Shown: positions 7,688 through 17,350, counted from the first letter of the stretch. The stretch: 48,442 bases of DNA from Pseudomonadota bacterium (GCA_027624035.1 JAQBUI010000029.1:1-48442); one strand, 5' to 3'. Notes: a model not told the origin generated them from the sequence alone. Numbers and translations: made by a program.

Positions 7688-9166
7688 CTAGTCTTCCATC
7701 GTCACGCGGAGCACTTCGTCAATGGTTGTCCTGCCGGCCAGCACCTTGCTGCGGCCGTCATCGCGGATCCCGGTGGTCATCGACCTCGCGTGAGCTTCCA
7801 TGTCCATCTCCGAGGCGTTGGTATGGATCATCCGGCGCAATTCATCATCGATGGTCACCACCTCGTAGATGCCCATACGTCCGCGGTAGCCTTCTCTGGC
7901 ACATTTGTCGCAGCCCTTTGGTCTGTAGATGGTCGGCGAAGTTCCGGCCTCGGCCTTCAGGAACTGGCGCTCGTATTCGTCCGGTTCGTGAGGCTCGCGG
8001 CAGTCCGGGCACAGCGTTCGAACCAGACGCTGCGCCACCAGACCCACGATGCTGTTACTCAGCAGATAGGGTTGCACACCCATGTTCGCCAGTCGTGTCA
8101 GCGCACCGATGGCCGTGTTCGTGTGGATGGTGGAAAGCACAAGGTGCCCGGTCAGACTGGCCTGAACAGAGATATCGGCGGTCTCGTAGTCACGAATCTC
8201 GCCGACCATCACGACATCGGGGTCCTGTCTCAGAATGGCGCGCAACCCTCTGGCGAAAGTCATTTCCGCCTTCAGATTCACCTGGGTCTGGCCGACCCCC
8301 TCAACGTCATATTCAATGGGATCTTCCACTGTCAGGATATTACGGGACCGGTCATTCAATTGATCCAGGCAGGCGTACAGGGTAGTCGATTTGCCGGAAC
8401 CGGTCGGGCCTGTAACCAGAATGATGCCGTGTGGCTTCTTCACCAGGTTGCGCATCGAGGTGATGTCGTGGTCGCTCATTCCGAGATGGGTCAAATCGCG
8501 CCTGCCTTCCTGTTTATCCAGCAATCGCATGACCACCCTCTCACCGTTGCTGGCCGGAATGGTCGACACCCGAACATCCACATCTTTGCCGCCGACCAGC
8601 ACGGAGATCCTTCCGTCCTGGGGCAGCCGCTTCTCCGCAATGTTCAGTTTCGCCATGACCTTGATGCGCGATACCAGCAGCGGCGCAAGTGCCCGGCGAG
8701 GGCTCACCACCTCCCGCAGCACGCCATCTACTCGAAACCGGACGACCAGACGAGTCTCGTAGGTCTCGACATGGATGTCTGACGCATCCACCTTGATAGC
8801 CTCGGTCAGCAGGCTGTTGATGAGCCTGATGATGGGCGCGTCATCCTCTTGTTCCAGAAGGTCTCCGGACTCCGGCAATGAATCCACGAGCCGACCAAGG
8901 TCCATATCCTCGCCGAGGTCCTGGATCATCTGCATCGCTTCATCGCTGTCGTTCTGGTAGCCCTCGGACAACTGCTGATTGAACGTTGCTTCATCCACCT
9001 GACGGAAATCAAGCGGCCCGCGCTGGCCGGTATAGCGTTGCACCTCGGCCAGCACCAGCGGCGACAGGCCATGGCGAAACAACACCGATGGCCCTTTGTC
9101 CGTCATCGAGAGCAGCACACCATTTCGTTTGGCATAGCCAAACGGCAGTCTCTTCAAGGGTTCCAA
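7688..9166 (-). CDS. gspE: type II secretion ATPase GspE
   Basis: Hexameric cytoplasmic ATPase that powers pseudopilus assembly. The 492 residues fit GspE. The sequence shows an N-terminal GspL-binding domain, Walker A GPTGSGKS at 253-260, an Asp box around 279-284 (TVEDPIEY), a Walker B region at about 311-326 (ILRQDPDVVMVGEIRD), a His box (LSTIHTNTA) and the zinc-binding four-Cys loop (CPDC ... CDKC) that separates GspE from many other secretion ATPases. The start is a TTG at 9166 with GAGGA four bases upstream. It heads the operon, and the AT-rich region upstream is the likely promoter. Confidence 0.95.
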   Translation of the reverse strand: MEPLKRLPFGYAKRNGVLLSMTDKGPSVLFRHGLSPLVLAEVQRYTGQRGPLDFRQVDEATFNQQLSEGYQNDSDEAMQMIQDLGEDMDLGRLVDSLPESGDLLEQEDDAPIIRLINSLLTEAIKVDASDIHVETYETRLVVRFRVDGVLREVVSPRRALAPLLVSRIKVMAKLNIAEKRLPQDGRISVLVGGKDVDVRVSTIPASNGERVVMRLLDKQEGRRDLTHLGMSDHDITSMRNLVKKPHGIILVTGPTGSGKSTTLYACLDQLNDRSRNILTVEDPIEYDVEGVGQTQVNLKAEMTFARGLRAILRQDPDVVMVGEIRDYETADISVQASLTGHLVLSTIHTNTAIGALTRLANMGVQPYLLSNSIVGLVAQRLVRTLCPDCREPHEPDEYERQFLKAEAGTSPTIYRPKGCDKCAREGYRGRMGIYEVVTIDDELRRMIHTNASEMDMEAHARSMTTGIRDDGRSKVLAGRTTIDEVLRVTMED

Positions 9167-9680
9167 ACGATCCTCACAATTAAAGTTACATCTAGAATAT
9201 TACACTAACTATCTAATTTAAATCGTATATTTTATTGACCAGCTACAATCGACAAGCTTTCATGCAAGTACTTTCATGTCAGTACAGTTGTATGGCTTGC
9301 CGAGACCGACCAGCACGACTACCGCGCACCGGATACAGGCACGAACGGACACGCTCAAGGCTTTCATGGAAGTTCCGGTCCTGTACCGTACGAGTCCGGG
9401 ATGTTTCCAGCATGACTGCGACGTGCCTCACACGGGCCACGCCCATGACTGTCAGGTAAACGCCCGAACACCATTTCGGGGTTTGCCGGCCCAGCCCATG
9501 AATGAACCGGTCATCCAATGTCTGATTCCACGGGAATTGTAACACTTCATTAATGGTTCATTCCGCCTTACGATAGAGACCGTTACGACCCGTCCGTGGC
9601 GCTCCCGGTACTTCCCGGTGACATTCGTGTGGCGTTCCCGTGGTATGGTCCATTTCAGAAAGTAGTGAACTTGTCTGCCT
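9167..9680. other. 514-bp intergenic region between gspE and the LysR gene
   Basis: Divergent control region. Bases 9180-9240 are strikingly AT-rich compared with the surroundings and probably hold the gspE promoter; TAATAT on the minus strand is a possible -10, but no good -35 is seen. Bases 9311-9450 are a copy of the dispersed repeat. Near the LysR gene, GTGGCGYTCCCG occurs twice (about 9596 and 9633), a possible regulator site. I see no gene. gspC and gspD, which often lie divergently here in pseudomonads, are absent. Confidence 0.6.
9311..9450 (+). repeat. dispersed repeat family, copy B
   Basis: Contains ACGCTCAAGGCTTTCATGGA at 9351-9370, then exactly 45 bases from that ATG a CATGACTGCG block, and then CCTCACACGGGCCACGC. 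A first CACGAC block lies at 9314, about 90 bases before the second, so about one and a half units are present. It is more diverged than copies A and C and lies in the intergenic region between gspE and the LysR gene. Confidence 0.55.
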
Positions 9681-10658
9681 ATGAAACTCAGTGATGTCGA
9701 CCTGAACCTCTTTGTGGTCTTTGACGCCATTTACACCGAAGGCAATCTGACCCGTGCCGGTGAAATCATCGGCATCACCCAACCAGCAGTCTCCAATTCC
9801 CTGTCCAGGTTGCGGTCCCTGTTCAATGACCCATTGTTCGTTCGTACCGCGGACGGAATGGTGCCAACCCCCATCGCCCAGAACATCATTGGTCCTGTCC
9901 GGCAGTCACTCGGGCTGATTCGTTCCAGCATTCAGGAGAGCGACTCGTTCAATCCGCTTTCGTCTGAAAAACGATTTCGGGTCAGCATGACCGATCTGAC
10001 CCAGGCCATCATGCTGCCGTGGTTGTTCAGCAGGATTAAGCGCACTGCGCCAATGATCTCGATCGACAGCTACCAGGTACACCGCCGGGACATGAACATC
10101 GAACTGGCATCAGGGAATCTGGACCTCGCCATCGACATACCGCTGACGCCCGACCCCCAGATCAAACAGGCACCGCTATTTTCCCATCCCTATGTCGTCG
10201 TGGTGCGTCGGGATCATCCGCTCGTGCATGAAGACATGAGCATCGAGACCTATCTCGACCTGAATCACATCCACATTTCCAGTCGGCGGGGCGGACTCGG
10301 GCACGTGGACCTCAGCCTTGGCAAGATGGGGCGCAAGCGAAACATCGTGCTGCGAACCCAGCACTATCTGTCGACACCGGAACTGGTATCAAGGACCGAC
10401 CTGGCGTTGACCGTACCGAGCATCTATGGGGACTTTCTGGTCAATAATGCGCCTGTACAATACAAGACTCTTCCGTTTGAGGTTCCTCACCTCGAGACCC
10501 ACCTGTACTGGCATGACAGCACCGACCGGGACCAGGCCAACCAGTGGATCAGGGAGCTCATTCTAACGTTGTCAGTAAGACTCAAAGAGCGTGCACTGGA
10601 ACAACGAGGGCAGTCACCGGACGGGAGTTCACAGGCTGATTCAAAGGGAGATCTATAA
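9681..10658 (+). CDS. LysR-family transcriptional regulator
   Basis: A 325-residue regulator with an N-terminal winged helix-turn-helix (residues 1-60: DLNLFVVFDAIYTEGNLTRAG, then TQPAVSNSLSRLR) and a periplasmic-binding-like effector domain to about residue 300. The opening is of the NodD/SyrM/LeuO-like LysR branch (KLSDVDLNLFVVFDAI). It is transcribed in the same direction as, and overlaps by one base (TAATG), the aspartate carbamoyltransferase gene. This is an unusual arrangement, since LysR regulators are more often divergent from their targets. It may control the pyrB-like/nucleoside hydrolase genes or itself; the effector is unknown. Confidence 0.9.
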   Translation: MKLSDVDLNLFVVFDAIYTEGNLTRAGEIIGITQPAVSNSLSRLRSLFNDPLFVRTADGMVPTPIAQNIIGPVRQSLGLIRSSIQESDSFNPLSSEKRFRVSMTDLTQAIMLPWLFSRIKRTAPMISIDSYQVHRRDMNIELASGNLDLAIDIPLTPDPQIKQAPLFSHPYVVVVRRDHPLVHEDMSIETYLDLNHIHISSRRGGLGHVDLSLGKMGRKRNIVLRTQHYLSTPELVSRTDLALTVPSIYGDFLVNNAPVQYKTLPFEVPHLETHLYWHDSTDRDQANQWIRELILTLSVRLKERALEQRGQSPDGSSQADSKGDL

Positions 10659-11671
10659 TGAATTTCATCGGTAGCCATATTCTGTCGGTTACCCAGTTCG
10701 ACCGGGCGGCGATAGATCGGGTGTTCGAGGTCGCAGACCGTATGTCGCCCTATGCCAATCGCCAGAAGGTGACGCGGGTACTGGAGGGCTGCATTCTTGG
10801 CAATATGTTCTTTGAGCCAAGCACCCGCACCCGGGTCAGTTTCGGTTGTGCATTCAACCTTCTGGGGGGTGAAGTCCGGGAAACCACGGAGATCAAGACC
10901 TCTGCACTTGCCAAGGGTGAGTCGTTCTACGACACCGCGCGGGTACTATCCGGGTACAGTGATGTGATCGTCATGCGCCACAGGATTGAAGGCTCGGTCG
11001 ATGAGTTCGCCAGCGCCAGTCGCGTCCCGGTCCTGAACGGCGGTGATGGGTCCAACGAACATCCAAGCCAGGCCCTCTTGGACCTTTATACCATCAAAAA
11101 GGAGCTTGCCGGGCATGGCAAGAGCATTGACGGGCTGCGTATCGCCTTGATTGGCGACCTGCGCAACGGCCGGGCGGTGCACAGCCTGTGTCGGCTCCTT
11201 GGCCTCTACCAGGACGTCCACTTTACGCTTATTTCACCGCCGGAACTGAGCCTTGGGCCGGAGTACATCGCTGGGCTACAGGCCGCAGGACACGAGGTTG
11301 TACGCTCCGAAAAGATGCACGCTGGCATCAGTCATGCCGATATTCTGTACGTCACCCGGACCCAGGAGGAACGCTTCCCATCCCAGGCCGAAGCTGACCG
11401 CTACAAGGGGCTGTTTCGGCTCAACCAGTCGATCTACACTGAATACTGTGAACCTAACACCGTGATCATGCATCCCCTGCCCCGTGATTCCCGGGACAAC
11501 GCCAATGAACTGGACAACGACCTGAACGAGAATCCCAATCTCGCCATCTTCCGGCAGACCGATAACGGCGTGTTGATTCGGATGGCACTGTTCGCCCTGA
11601 TCCTGGATGTTGCCGATCAGGTGGACGACACGGCCCGGGACGTCAACTGGTATACTGCAAAACGATTCTGA
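10658..11671 (+). CDS. pyrB: aspartate carbamoyltransferase catalytic chain (PyrB-like)
   Basis: Expected to catalyse carbamoyl phosphate + aspartate to N-carbamoyl-aspartate, the first committed step of pyrimidine synthesis. The carbamoyl phosphate motif FFEPSTRTRVSF contains S55-T-R-T58. The 80s-loop K86, R107 (VMRH), H135 in NEHPSQALLDL, R in DLRNGRAVHS, TRTQEER and the HPLPR loop are all present, so the enzyme looks active. At 337 residues it is slightly longer than the E. coli chain (about 311), with a C-terminal extension. No pyrI or dihydroorotase gene is adjacent. The normally conserved SFE after the first motif reads SFG. The ATG overlaps the LysR stop. It could be the housekeeping enzyme or a regulated paralogue. 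Confidence 0.85.
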   Translation: MNFIGSHILSVTQFDRAAIDRVFEVADRMSPYANRQKVTRVLEGCILGNMFFEPSTRTRVSFGCAFNLLGGEVRETTEIKTSALAKGESFYDTARVLSGYSDVIVMRHRIEGSVDEFASASRVPVLNGGDGSNEHPSQALLDLYTIKKELAGHGKSIDGLRIALIGDLRNGRAVHSLCRLLGLYQDVHFTLISPPELSLGPEYIAGLQAAGHEVVRSEKMHAGISHADILYVTRTQEERFPSQAEADRYKGLFRLNQSIYTEYCEPNTVIMHPLPRDSRDNANELDNDLNENPNLAIFRQTDNGVLIRMALFALILDVADQVDDTARDVNWYTAKRF

Positions 11672-11698
11672 TTTGGGTCAAACGATGGAAAGCTCACC

Positions 11699-12643
11699 GT
11701 GAACCGCCGGTTCATTCTTGACTGTGATCCCGGCCACGATGACGCGGTGGCACTGCTGACCGCTGCCCGTTTCCTCGACGTCATTGGCATCACCACGGTA
11801 TTCGGTAACTCGAATGTGACCAATACCACCCGCAATGCACTCGCGCTCTGCGAGGCTGCCGGGCTCGACATCGCGGTACATCCCGGCAGCGACCGGCCCA
11901 TCGCCGTCGATGCCGCCGTGCACTCTGCCCAGAGCATTCATGGCCAATCCGGACTGGACGGTGCAGCGCTGCCGCCGCCGACGCGCAAGCCTCACGATCA
12001 GGATGCAGTCAATTTCATCATTGAATCGGCGCTGCAGGAAACCGACCTCACCATCATCGCGGTCGCACCCCTGACCAACCTTGCCCGGGCGATCACCAGG
12101 GCCCCGCAGATTGTCAATCGTATCAGTGAAATTTCAATCATGGGCGGGTCTACGACCTTCGGTAACGTCACTGCCGCGGCGGAATTCAATATCTTCGCTG
12201 ACCCGGAAGCAGCCGCCGTGGTGTTCGCAAGCAAGATCCCGAAACGGATGGTCGGACTGAATGTCACGACCACGTTTGGTATCGCGAGCGAACACATCGC
12301 CAGACTGAGAACATCTGGCCAGTTGTTGGCACAGGAAATCGCCGGTGCACTCGATTATTACCTCGGGCGACAAAGCGCACACTATCAGCGTCAATTCGCC
12401 CCGATGCATGATGTCTGTGCAGTCATACCGTACTCACATCCATCGCTGATCGAATACCAGGACCTGCATGTCGCCGTGGAGTGCCAGGGCACCCTGACTC
12501 GAGGCCAGACGGTATGCGATCAACGGGGCATGCGTAGAGATGACTCTGCCGCGCCGGGGGCCAGCAGTACCGCAGTCGCCATGACGGCCCAGGGTGACGC
12601 CATTGTCGAGGTGGTCATGGACAGCCTGTTGTACTATCCATAG
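11699..12643 (+). CDS. nucleoside hydrolase (IU-NH family)
   Basis: Hydrolyses the N-glycosidic bond of ribonucleosides. The 314-residue protein carries the calcium-binding signature at its start (D8-C-D10-P-G-H-D14-D15), the family segment IMGGSTTFGNVTAAAEFNI and a conserved MHDVCAV near residue 240 in which the Asp completes the metal site. This matches the inosine-uridine/pyrimidine nucleoside hydrolase family; substrate preference cannot be read from sequence. It starts at a GTG (11699) with GGAAAG six bases upstream. It follows the PyrB-like gene by 27 bases on the same strand, so a shared transcript joining pyrimidine synthesis and salvage is likely. Confidence 0.9.
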   Translation: MNRRFILDCDPGHDDAVALLTAARFLDVIGITTVFGNSNVTNTTRNALALCEAAGLDIAVHPGSDRPIAVDAAVHSAQSIHGQSGLDGAALPPPTRKPHDQDAVNFIIESALQETDLTIIAVAPLTNLARAITRAPQIVNRISEISIMGGSTTFGNVTAAAEFNIFADPEAAAVVFASKIPKRMVGLNVTTTFGIASEHIARLRTSGQLLAQEIAGALDYYLGRQSAHYQRQFAPMHDVCAVIPYSHPSLIEYQDLHVAVECQGTLTRGQTVCDQRGMRRDDSAAPGASSTAVAMTAQGDAIVEVVMDSLLYYP

Positions 12644-12714
12644 TAAACACAAAGACATAGAGACACCTATAGCGGCGAGCAGGTTTCGCTCATTCACCAA
12701 GGGAGAGATGACAC

Positions 12715-13668
12715 ATGATTTATGACAACGTCCTGCAGACCATCGGCAACACGCCAGTGGTCCGGATCAACAAACTGGCACCGGAAGGCAAACACATCTA
12801 CGCGAAACTGGAGGCCTTCAACCCGCTGGCCTCGGTCAAGGATCGCCTGGCGATCGCCATCATTGAAGATGCCGAACGACGCGGGGCCATCGAGCCCGGG
12901 CAAACCGTTGTGGAGGCCACATCAGGCAATACCGGTATCGCACTGGCCATGGTGTGTGCGGTCAAGGGATATCCGTTTGTTGCCACCATGGCGGAGTCTT
13001 TCTCTGTTGAGCGACGCAAGATCATGAAGGCACTCGGCGCCAGGGTCATTCTCACACCGGCTGCAGAACGCGGTTCCGGCATGGTCCGGAAGGCAGAAGA
13101 ACTGGCTGCGGCCCATGGCTGGTTTCTGGCCAGTCAATTCGAGAATCTGGCCAACCCGGCGTATCACCGCAATACCACCGGGCCCGAGATTCTGAGAGAC
13201 TTCGCCGGCAGGGACCTGACGCATTTTGTCAGCGGCTGGGGGACCGGGGGCACCATTACCGGCGCCGGACAAATGATCAAACTCGCCCGACCGGAGGTCA
13301 AGGTGATCTGCGCCGAGCCCGTCAACGCGTCGCTGTTGTCTGGCAAGGAATGGTCGCCTCACAAGATCCAGGGCTGGACACCGGACTTTCTACCGGGTGT
13401 GCTGGACAAGAATATCTCTGATGACATTATCGGGATCTCGGATGATGAGGCCATCAGTACGGCTCAGGCTCTGGCCAGGGAGGAAGGTATTTTCTGCGGG
13501 ATCTCTTCCGGCGCAACCATGTGTGCCGCTCTGAAGGTCGCCAGTTCTGCCCCGGCCGGGAGTACCTTCTGTGTCATGTTACCGGATACCGGAGAACGCT
13601 ATCTGTCCACACCGCTGTTCGAGAACATTTCACCAGACTCGGATGACGCCTGGCTCGACACCCTGTAA
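12715..13668 (+). CDS. cysK: cysteine synthase (O-acetylserine sulfhydrylase)
   Basis: PLP enzyme making cysteine from O-acetylserine and sulfide. At 317 residues it shows the PLP lysine K42 (SVKDR), the substrate loop SGNTG at 70-74, the phosphate-binding GTGGT at 176-180 and a serine-bearing SSGAT near 263-267. The start ATG has GGGAGAG seven bases upstream. A strong hairpin terminator follows the stop. The gene lies 71 bases after the nucleoside hydrolase. CysK is the most likely assignment; CysM or a cystathionine beta-synthase-like enzyme is possible but less consistent with the length and the absence of a CBS domain. Confidence 0.92.
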   Translation: MIYDNVLQTIGNTPVVRINKLAPEGKHIYAKLEAFNPLASVKDRLAIAIIEDAERRGAIEPGQTVVEATSGNTGIALAMVCAVKGYPFVATMAESFSVERRKIMKALGARVILTPAAERGSGMVRKAEELAAAHGWFLASQFENLANPAYHRNTTGPEILRDFAGRDLTHFVSGWGTGGTITGAGQMIKLARPEVKVICAEPVNASLLSGKEWSPHKIQGWTPDFLPGVLDKNISDDIIGISDDEAISTAQALAREEGIFCGISSGATMCAALKVASSAPAGSTFCVMLPDTGERYLSTPLFENISPDSDDAWLDTL

Positions 13669-13686
13669 CTGGTCGAGATGGGATCT

Positions 13687-13717
13687 AAAAAAAGGGAGCC
13701 ATTCGGCTCCCTTTTTT
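13687..13717. terminator. bidirectional intrinsic terminator between cysK and etfA
   Basis: A7-GGGAGCC, loop ATTC, GGCTCCC-T6: a GC stem extended by an A-run on the left and a T-run on the right. It therefore works in both orientations, ending cysK on the plus strand and etfA on the minus strand. Confidence 0.92.
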
Positions 13718-13740
13718 CATACTGATGATGCGACTGCCGG

Positions 13741-14673
13741 TTACTTCAACAGCGCGTCGAATTCCGGGACGGCCTTGAACAGGTCAGCAACCAGTCCGTA
13801 GTCTGCCACCTGAAAGATCGGCGCATCCTCATCCTTGTTGATGGCCACAATGACCTTGCTGTCTTTCATGCCAGCCAGATGCTGAATGGCACCACTGATC
13901 CCGACCGCGATATACAGGTCCGGGGCGACGATCTTGCCCGTTTGCCCGACCTGCATGTCATTGGGAACAAAGCCTGCATCCACAGCAGCACGGGACGCAC
14001 CCATCGCAGCCCCGAGTTTGTCGGCAACAGATTCGAGAATCTTGAAATTCTCACCGTTCTGCATACCGCGACCACCTGAGATAATGATGCTCGCTGAGGT
14101 GAGTTCCGGCCGTTCCAGCTTGACAATTTCATCACGGTCCCAGGTGGTGAGACCGGTGTCCTTGACGACATCCACGCTCTCGATACTGGCACTGCCACCT
14201 TCTGCGGCGACCGGATCGAACGCCGTTCCCCGTACGGTGAGCACCTTGATCGCATCGGAGGACTGCACGGTCGCGATGGCATTACCAGCGTAGATCGGCC
14301 GTTCAAACGTATCCTCACTAACGACGGCACTGATATCAGAAATCTGTGCGACATCCAGCAGTGCGGCAACCCGGGGCATGAAGTTCTTGCCCGATGTCGT
14401 GGTGACGGTCAGGATGTGGCTGTAGCTGCTGCCGAGCTCTGCCACCAGCTCTCCCAGGTTCTCGGCAAGAGCATGGGCATAGACGTCATGATCTGCCACC
14501 AGCACCCGGGCAACACCCTCTGCCTTGCTCGCTGCCTCGGCGGCGCCACTACAGTCTTTGCCTGCAACGAGCACGTCAATGTCACCACCAATCGCCTTAG
14601 CGGCCGCGATCGCGACCAGGGTTGGCGGTTTGATTGAATCGTTATCGTGTTCTGCAACAACTAGAGTACTCAT
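13741..14673 (-). CDS. etfA: electron transfer flavoprotein alpha subunit
   Basis: FAD-binding subunit of ETF, the soluble carrier that takes electrons from acyl-CoA dehydrogenases to ETF-ubiquinone oxidoreductase. The 310-residue protein has the N-terminal ETF domain and the C-terminal FAD domain with SGGRGM, the signature stretch around [12 protein letters not shown], and [20 protein letters not shown]. Its ATG overlaps the etfB stop (ATGA), giving coupled translation and equal stoichiometry. It is terminated by the shared hairpin with cysK. Confidence 0.97.
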   Translation of the reverse strand: MSTLVVAEHDNDSIKPPTLVAIAAAKAIGGDIDVLVAGKDCSGAAEAASKAEGVARVLVADHDVYAHALAENLGELVAELGSSYSHILTVTTTSGKNFMPRVAALLDVAQISDISAVVSEDTFERPIYAGNAIATVQSSDAIKVLTVRGTAFDPVAAEGGSASIESVDVVKDTGLTTWDRDEIVKLERPELTSASIIISGGRGMQNGENFKILESVADKLGAAMGASRAAVDAGFVPNDMQVGQTGKIVAPDLYIAVGISGAIQHLAGMKDSKVIVAINKDEDAPIFQVADYGLVADLFKAVPEFDALLK

Positions 14674-15422
14674 GGGATCACCTTTGCTTGATTTCTGAGT
14701 TTGTCGACCAGCTCTTCGACACTGTCAACAATGATGCCTGGCTCGCGTGCTGCTGGCGGTACGACTTTGAGCGTCTTGACCCGGGGGGCCACCTCTACGC
14801 CGAGTTCCTCTGGGGTGTATTTGTCGACCGGCTTTTTCTTGGCCTTCATAATGTTGGGTAAGGAAGCGTACCGCGGCTCATTGAGCCGGAGGTCGGTAGT
14901 GATGATCGCCGGCAGCTTGACTGTGATGGTCTCCAGACCACCATCAATCTCGCGAGTCACCGTGGCGCTTCCGTCACCAATTTCGACGTTGTTGGCGAAG
15001 GTTGCCTGGGCGTACCCGGCGAGTGCGGCCAGCATCTGGCCCGTCTGACTGTTGTCGCCGTCGATGGCCTGTTTCCCAAGAATGATCAGTTCCGGAGATT
15101 CCTTGTCCACCAGTGCCTTCAGGACCTTGGCAATTGCCAGCGGCTGCATGTCCTCATTGGTCTCAACCAGAATGCCGCGGTCGGCGCCCAGCGCCAGCGC
15201 CGTTCTGATCTGCTCCTGGCAGGCGGTTGGGCCGATGGAAACGACGATGACTTCTTCTGCGCTACCGGCCTCTTTTAGTCGAACGGCTTCCTCAATGGCG
15301 ATCTCGTCAAACGGATTGACGGACATCTTGACATTGTTGAGATCTACTCCGGAATGGTCGCTGAGCACGCGAACATTCACGTTGTAGTCAACAACGCGCT
15401 TGGCGGTGACAAGAACTTTCAT
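14670..15422 (-). CDS. etfB: electron transfer flavoprotein beta subunit
   Basis: AMP-binding beta subunit of ETF. From the ATG at 15422 ([14 protein letters not shown], preceded by AGAGGA) the protein is 250 residues, the standard length. The ETF-beta signature region around [16 protein letters not shown] is present, as are the conserved [20 protein letters not shown] recognition loop and the lysine-rich segment contacted by dehydrogenases. The open frame extends 20 codons upstream without homologous character, so the internal ATG was preferred. It is divergent from the ETF-QO gene, with 266 bases between them. Confidence 0.97.
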   Translation of the reverse strand: MKVLVTAKRVVDYNVNVRVLSDHSGVDLNNVKMSVNPFDEIAIEEAVRLKEAGSAEEVIVVSIGPTACQEQIRTALALGADRGILVETNEDMQPLAIAKVLKALVDKESPELIILGKQAIDGDNSQTGQMLAALAGYAQATFANNVEIGDGSATVTREIDGGLETITVKLPAIITTDLRLNEPRYASLPNIMKAKKKPVDKYTPEELGVEVAPRVKTLKVVPPAAREPGIIVDSVEELVDKLRNQAKVIP

Positions 15423-15688
15423 GTAAATCCTCTGCTGGTTGCTTGTGTCGGGGGAATGGCCGAACCCAGGGCGGGATGTCAACTGCCGGCCGCTTCAAAA
15501 AACGCGAGTATTCTGCCGTTTCTTGCCTGCAGAATCAATAGCACTGTGGTCACAGGGTCAGTCTAAGTGCTGAATTTTCAAGGGTTTTGCCGGGTGTCGA
15601 TTTATTGTCGGCCACCGCAGACGATGATTTCCCATCCCACTGGGCTTCCCCTACAATACGGCATTTGGCGTAGGAAGGAGTGTCTGGG

Positions 15689-17350
15689 ATGGAGCGGGAA
15701 TCCATGGAGTTCGACATGGTGGTCGTTGGCGGTGGTCCTGCGGGTCTTGCAGCGGCCATCAGATTTGCACAGCTTGGCACCGCTGCCGGGGATGAACCTT
15801 CCGTCTGCCTGGTGGAGAAGGGTTCTGAAATTGGCGCCCACATCCTCTCTGGGGCCGTGTTTGAAACCCGCGCACTTGACGAGTTGATCCCCGACTGGAA
15901 GGACCTTGGCGCACCGGTCAATAATCCCGTCACCGAGGATGACGTCTACTATCTCGTGGATGACCATCAGGGCATGCGAATTCCACCACTGCTGGTCCCG
16001 AAAGCACTGCACAATGACGGCAATCACGCCATCAGCCTCGCGAATCTGTGTCGCTGGCTGGGCCAGCAGGCCGAGGAACTGGGAGTCATGCTGTTTCCGG
16101 GCTTTGCTGCCAGTGAAGTTCTGTATCACGATGACGGGTCTATCAAGGGAGTGGCCACCGGAGACATGGGTGTCGGCGCCGACGGCCAGCAAAAGTCCAC
16201 CTTCCAGCCTGGATACGAACTGCATGCCAAATACACGGTGTTCGCCGAAGGCTGTCGTGGTCATCTCGGCAAACAACTCATGGACAAGTTCAATCTGCGG
16301 GCTGATGCAGACACCCAGCACTACGGCATCGGATTCAAGGAAGTCTGGGACGTAGACCCGGACAAGCACGTGCCCGGCAAGGTGGTTCATACCATCGGCT
16401 GGCCACTTGGTCATTTTCCCGGCGGGACCGGTGGCGGCTCGTACCTCTATCATCTCGAGAACAACCAGGTGACGGTGGGCCTGATCATTGACCTCGGCTA
16501 CAAGAATCCCCACATGAGTCCGTTTGATGAATTTCAACGCTTCAAGCAGCACAAGTTCATCCGCCAGACGCTCGAAGGAGGTAAACGGGTTTCCTATGGT
16601 GCGCGGGCAGTGATCAAGGGCGGCTATCAGGCCGTTCCCAGGCTGACCATGCCTGGTGGTTTACTGGTCGGAGATGACGCAGGCTTTCTCAACAACCTGA
16701 AACAGAAGGGCTCTCACACCGCCATGAAGTCCGGGATGTTGGCGGCGGAGGCCGTCTTCGAAGCCCTCAAGAGTGGTGCTGCCGGTGGCACAGAGCTGAC
16801 CAGCTATACCGAACTGTACAAGAACTCGTGGATCCATGAGGAACTCTACCGGGCCCGAAACACCATGCCACTGCAGCACAAGCTGGGCTTGTTTCTGGGT
16901 TCCGCAATGATCTGGATCGACCAGTACATCTTTCAGGGACACCTGCCGTTCACACTCAAGGACTCGAAGGCCGATCATGAACAGCTGCAGTTGGCCAGTA
17001 AGGCCGAAAAGCCCGACTATCCCAAACCCGATGGGGTGATCAGCTTCGACAAACTCTCATCAGTCTTTCTGACCAGTACGTCCCATGAGGAAGACCAGCC
17101 ATGCCATCTGCAACTGAGTGATCCCAACATTCCGATTCACTCCAACCTGCCCCTGTATGACGAACCGGCACAGCGTTACTGCCCGGCCGGGGTATACGAG
17201 GTGATCGAGCAGCAGGATGGCTCAAAGCAATTCCAGATCAATGCCCAGAACTGCATTCACTGCAAGACCTGCGATATCAAGGACCCTGCCCAGAACATCA
17301 ACTGGGTAGTCCCGGAGGGTGCCGGCGGGCCCAATTACGGCAACATGTAG
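15689..17350 (+). CDS. etfD: electron transfer flavoprotein-ubiquinone oxidoreductase
   Basis: Membrane-associated flavoprotein passing electrons from ETF to ubiquinone. From the ATG at 15689 (AGGAAGGAG eight bases upstream) it is 553 residues. The dinucleotide-binding GGGPAG is at residues 14-19. A quinone/FAD domain with GCRGHLG and GWPLGHFPGGTGGGSYLY follows, then a C-terminal [4Fe-4S] domain with CPAGVYEV and CIHCKTCDIKDP supplying four cysteines, ending in the family terminus GGPNYGNM. A GTG at 15680 overlaps the ribosome-binding site and is rejected as the start. Together with etfAB this forms a complete ETF branch. Confidence 0.96.
   Translation: MERESMEFDMVVVGGGPAGLAAAIRFAQLGTAAGDEPSVCLVEKGSEIGAHILSGAVFETRALDELIPDWKDLGAPVNNPVTEDDVYYLVDDHQGMRIPPLLVPKALHNDGNHAISLANLCRWLGQQAEELGVMLFPGFAASEVLYHDDGSIKGVATGDMGVGADGQQKSTFQPGYELHAKYTVFAEGCRGHLGKQLMDKFNLRADADTQHYGIGFKEVWDVDPDKHVPGKVVHTIGWPLGHFPGGTGGGSYLYHLENNQVTVGLIIDLGYKNPHMSPFDEFQRFKQHKFIRQTLEGGKRVSYGARAVIKGGYQAVPRLTMPGGLLVGDDAGFLNNLKQKGSHTAMKSGMLAAEAVFEALKSGAAGGTELTSYTELYKNSWIHEELYRARNTMPLQHKLGLFLGSAMIWIDQYIFQGHLPFTLKDSKADHEQLQLASKAEKPDYPKPDGVISFDKLSSVFLTSTSHEEDQPCHLQLSDPNIPIHSNLPLYDEPAQRYCPAGVYEVIEQQDGSKQFQINAQNCIHCKTCDIKDPAQNINWVVPEGAGGPNYGNM

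Noticed and set aside
7328..8782. Long open frame (about 484 codons) antisense to gspE and gspF
   Set aside because: It lies opposite well-conserved secretion genes, has no recognisable domain and is explained by the GC-rich codon pattern of the real strand.
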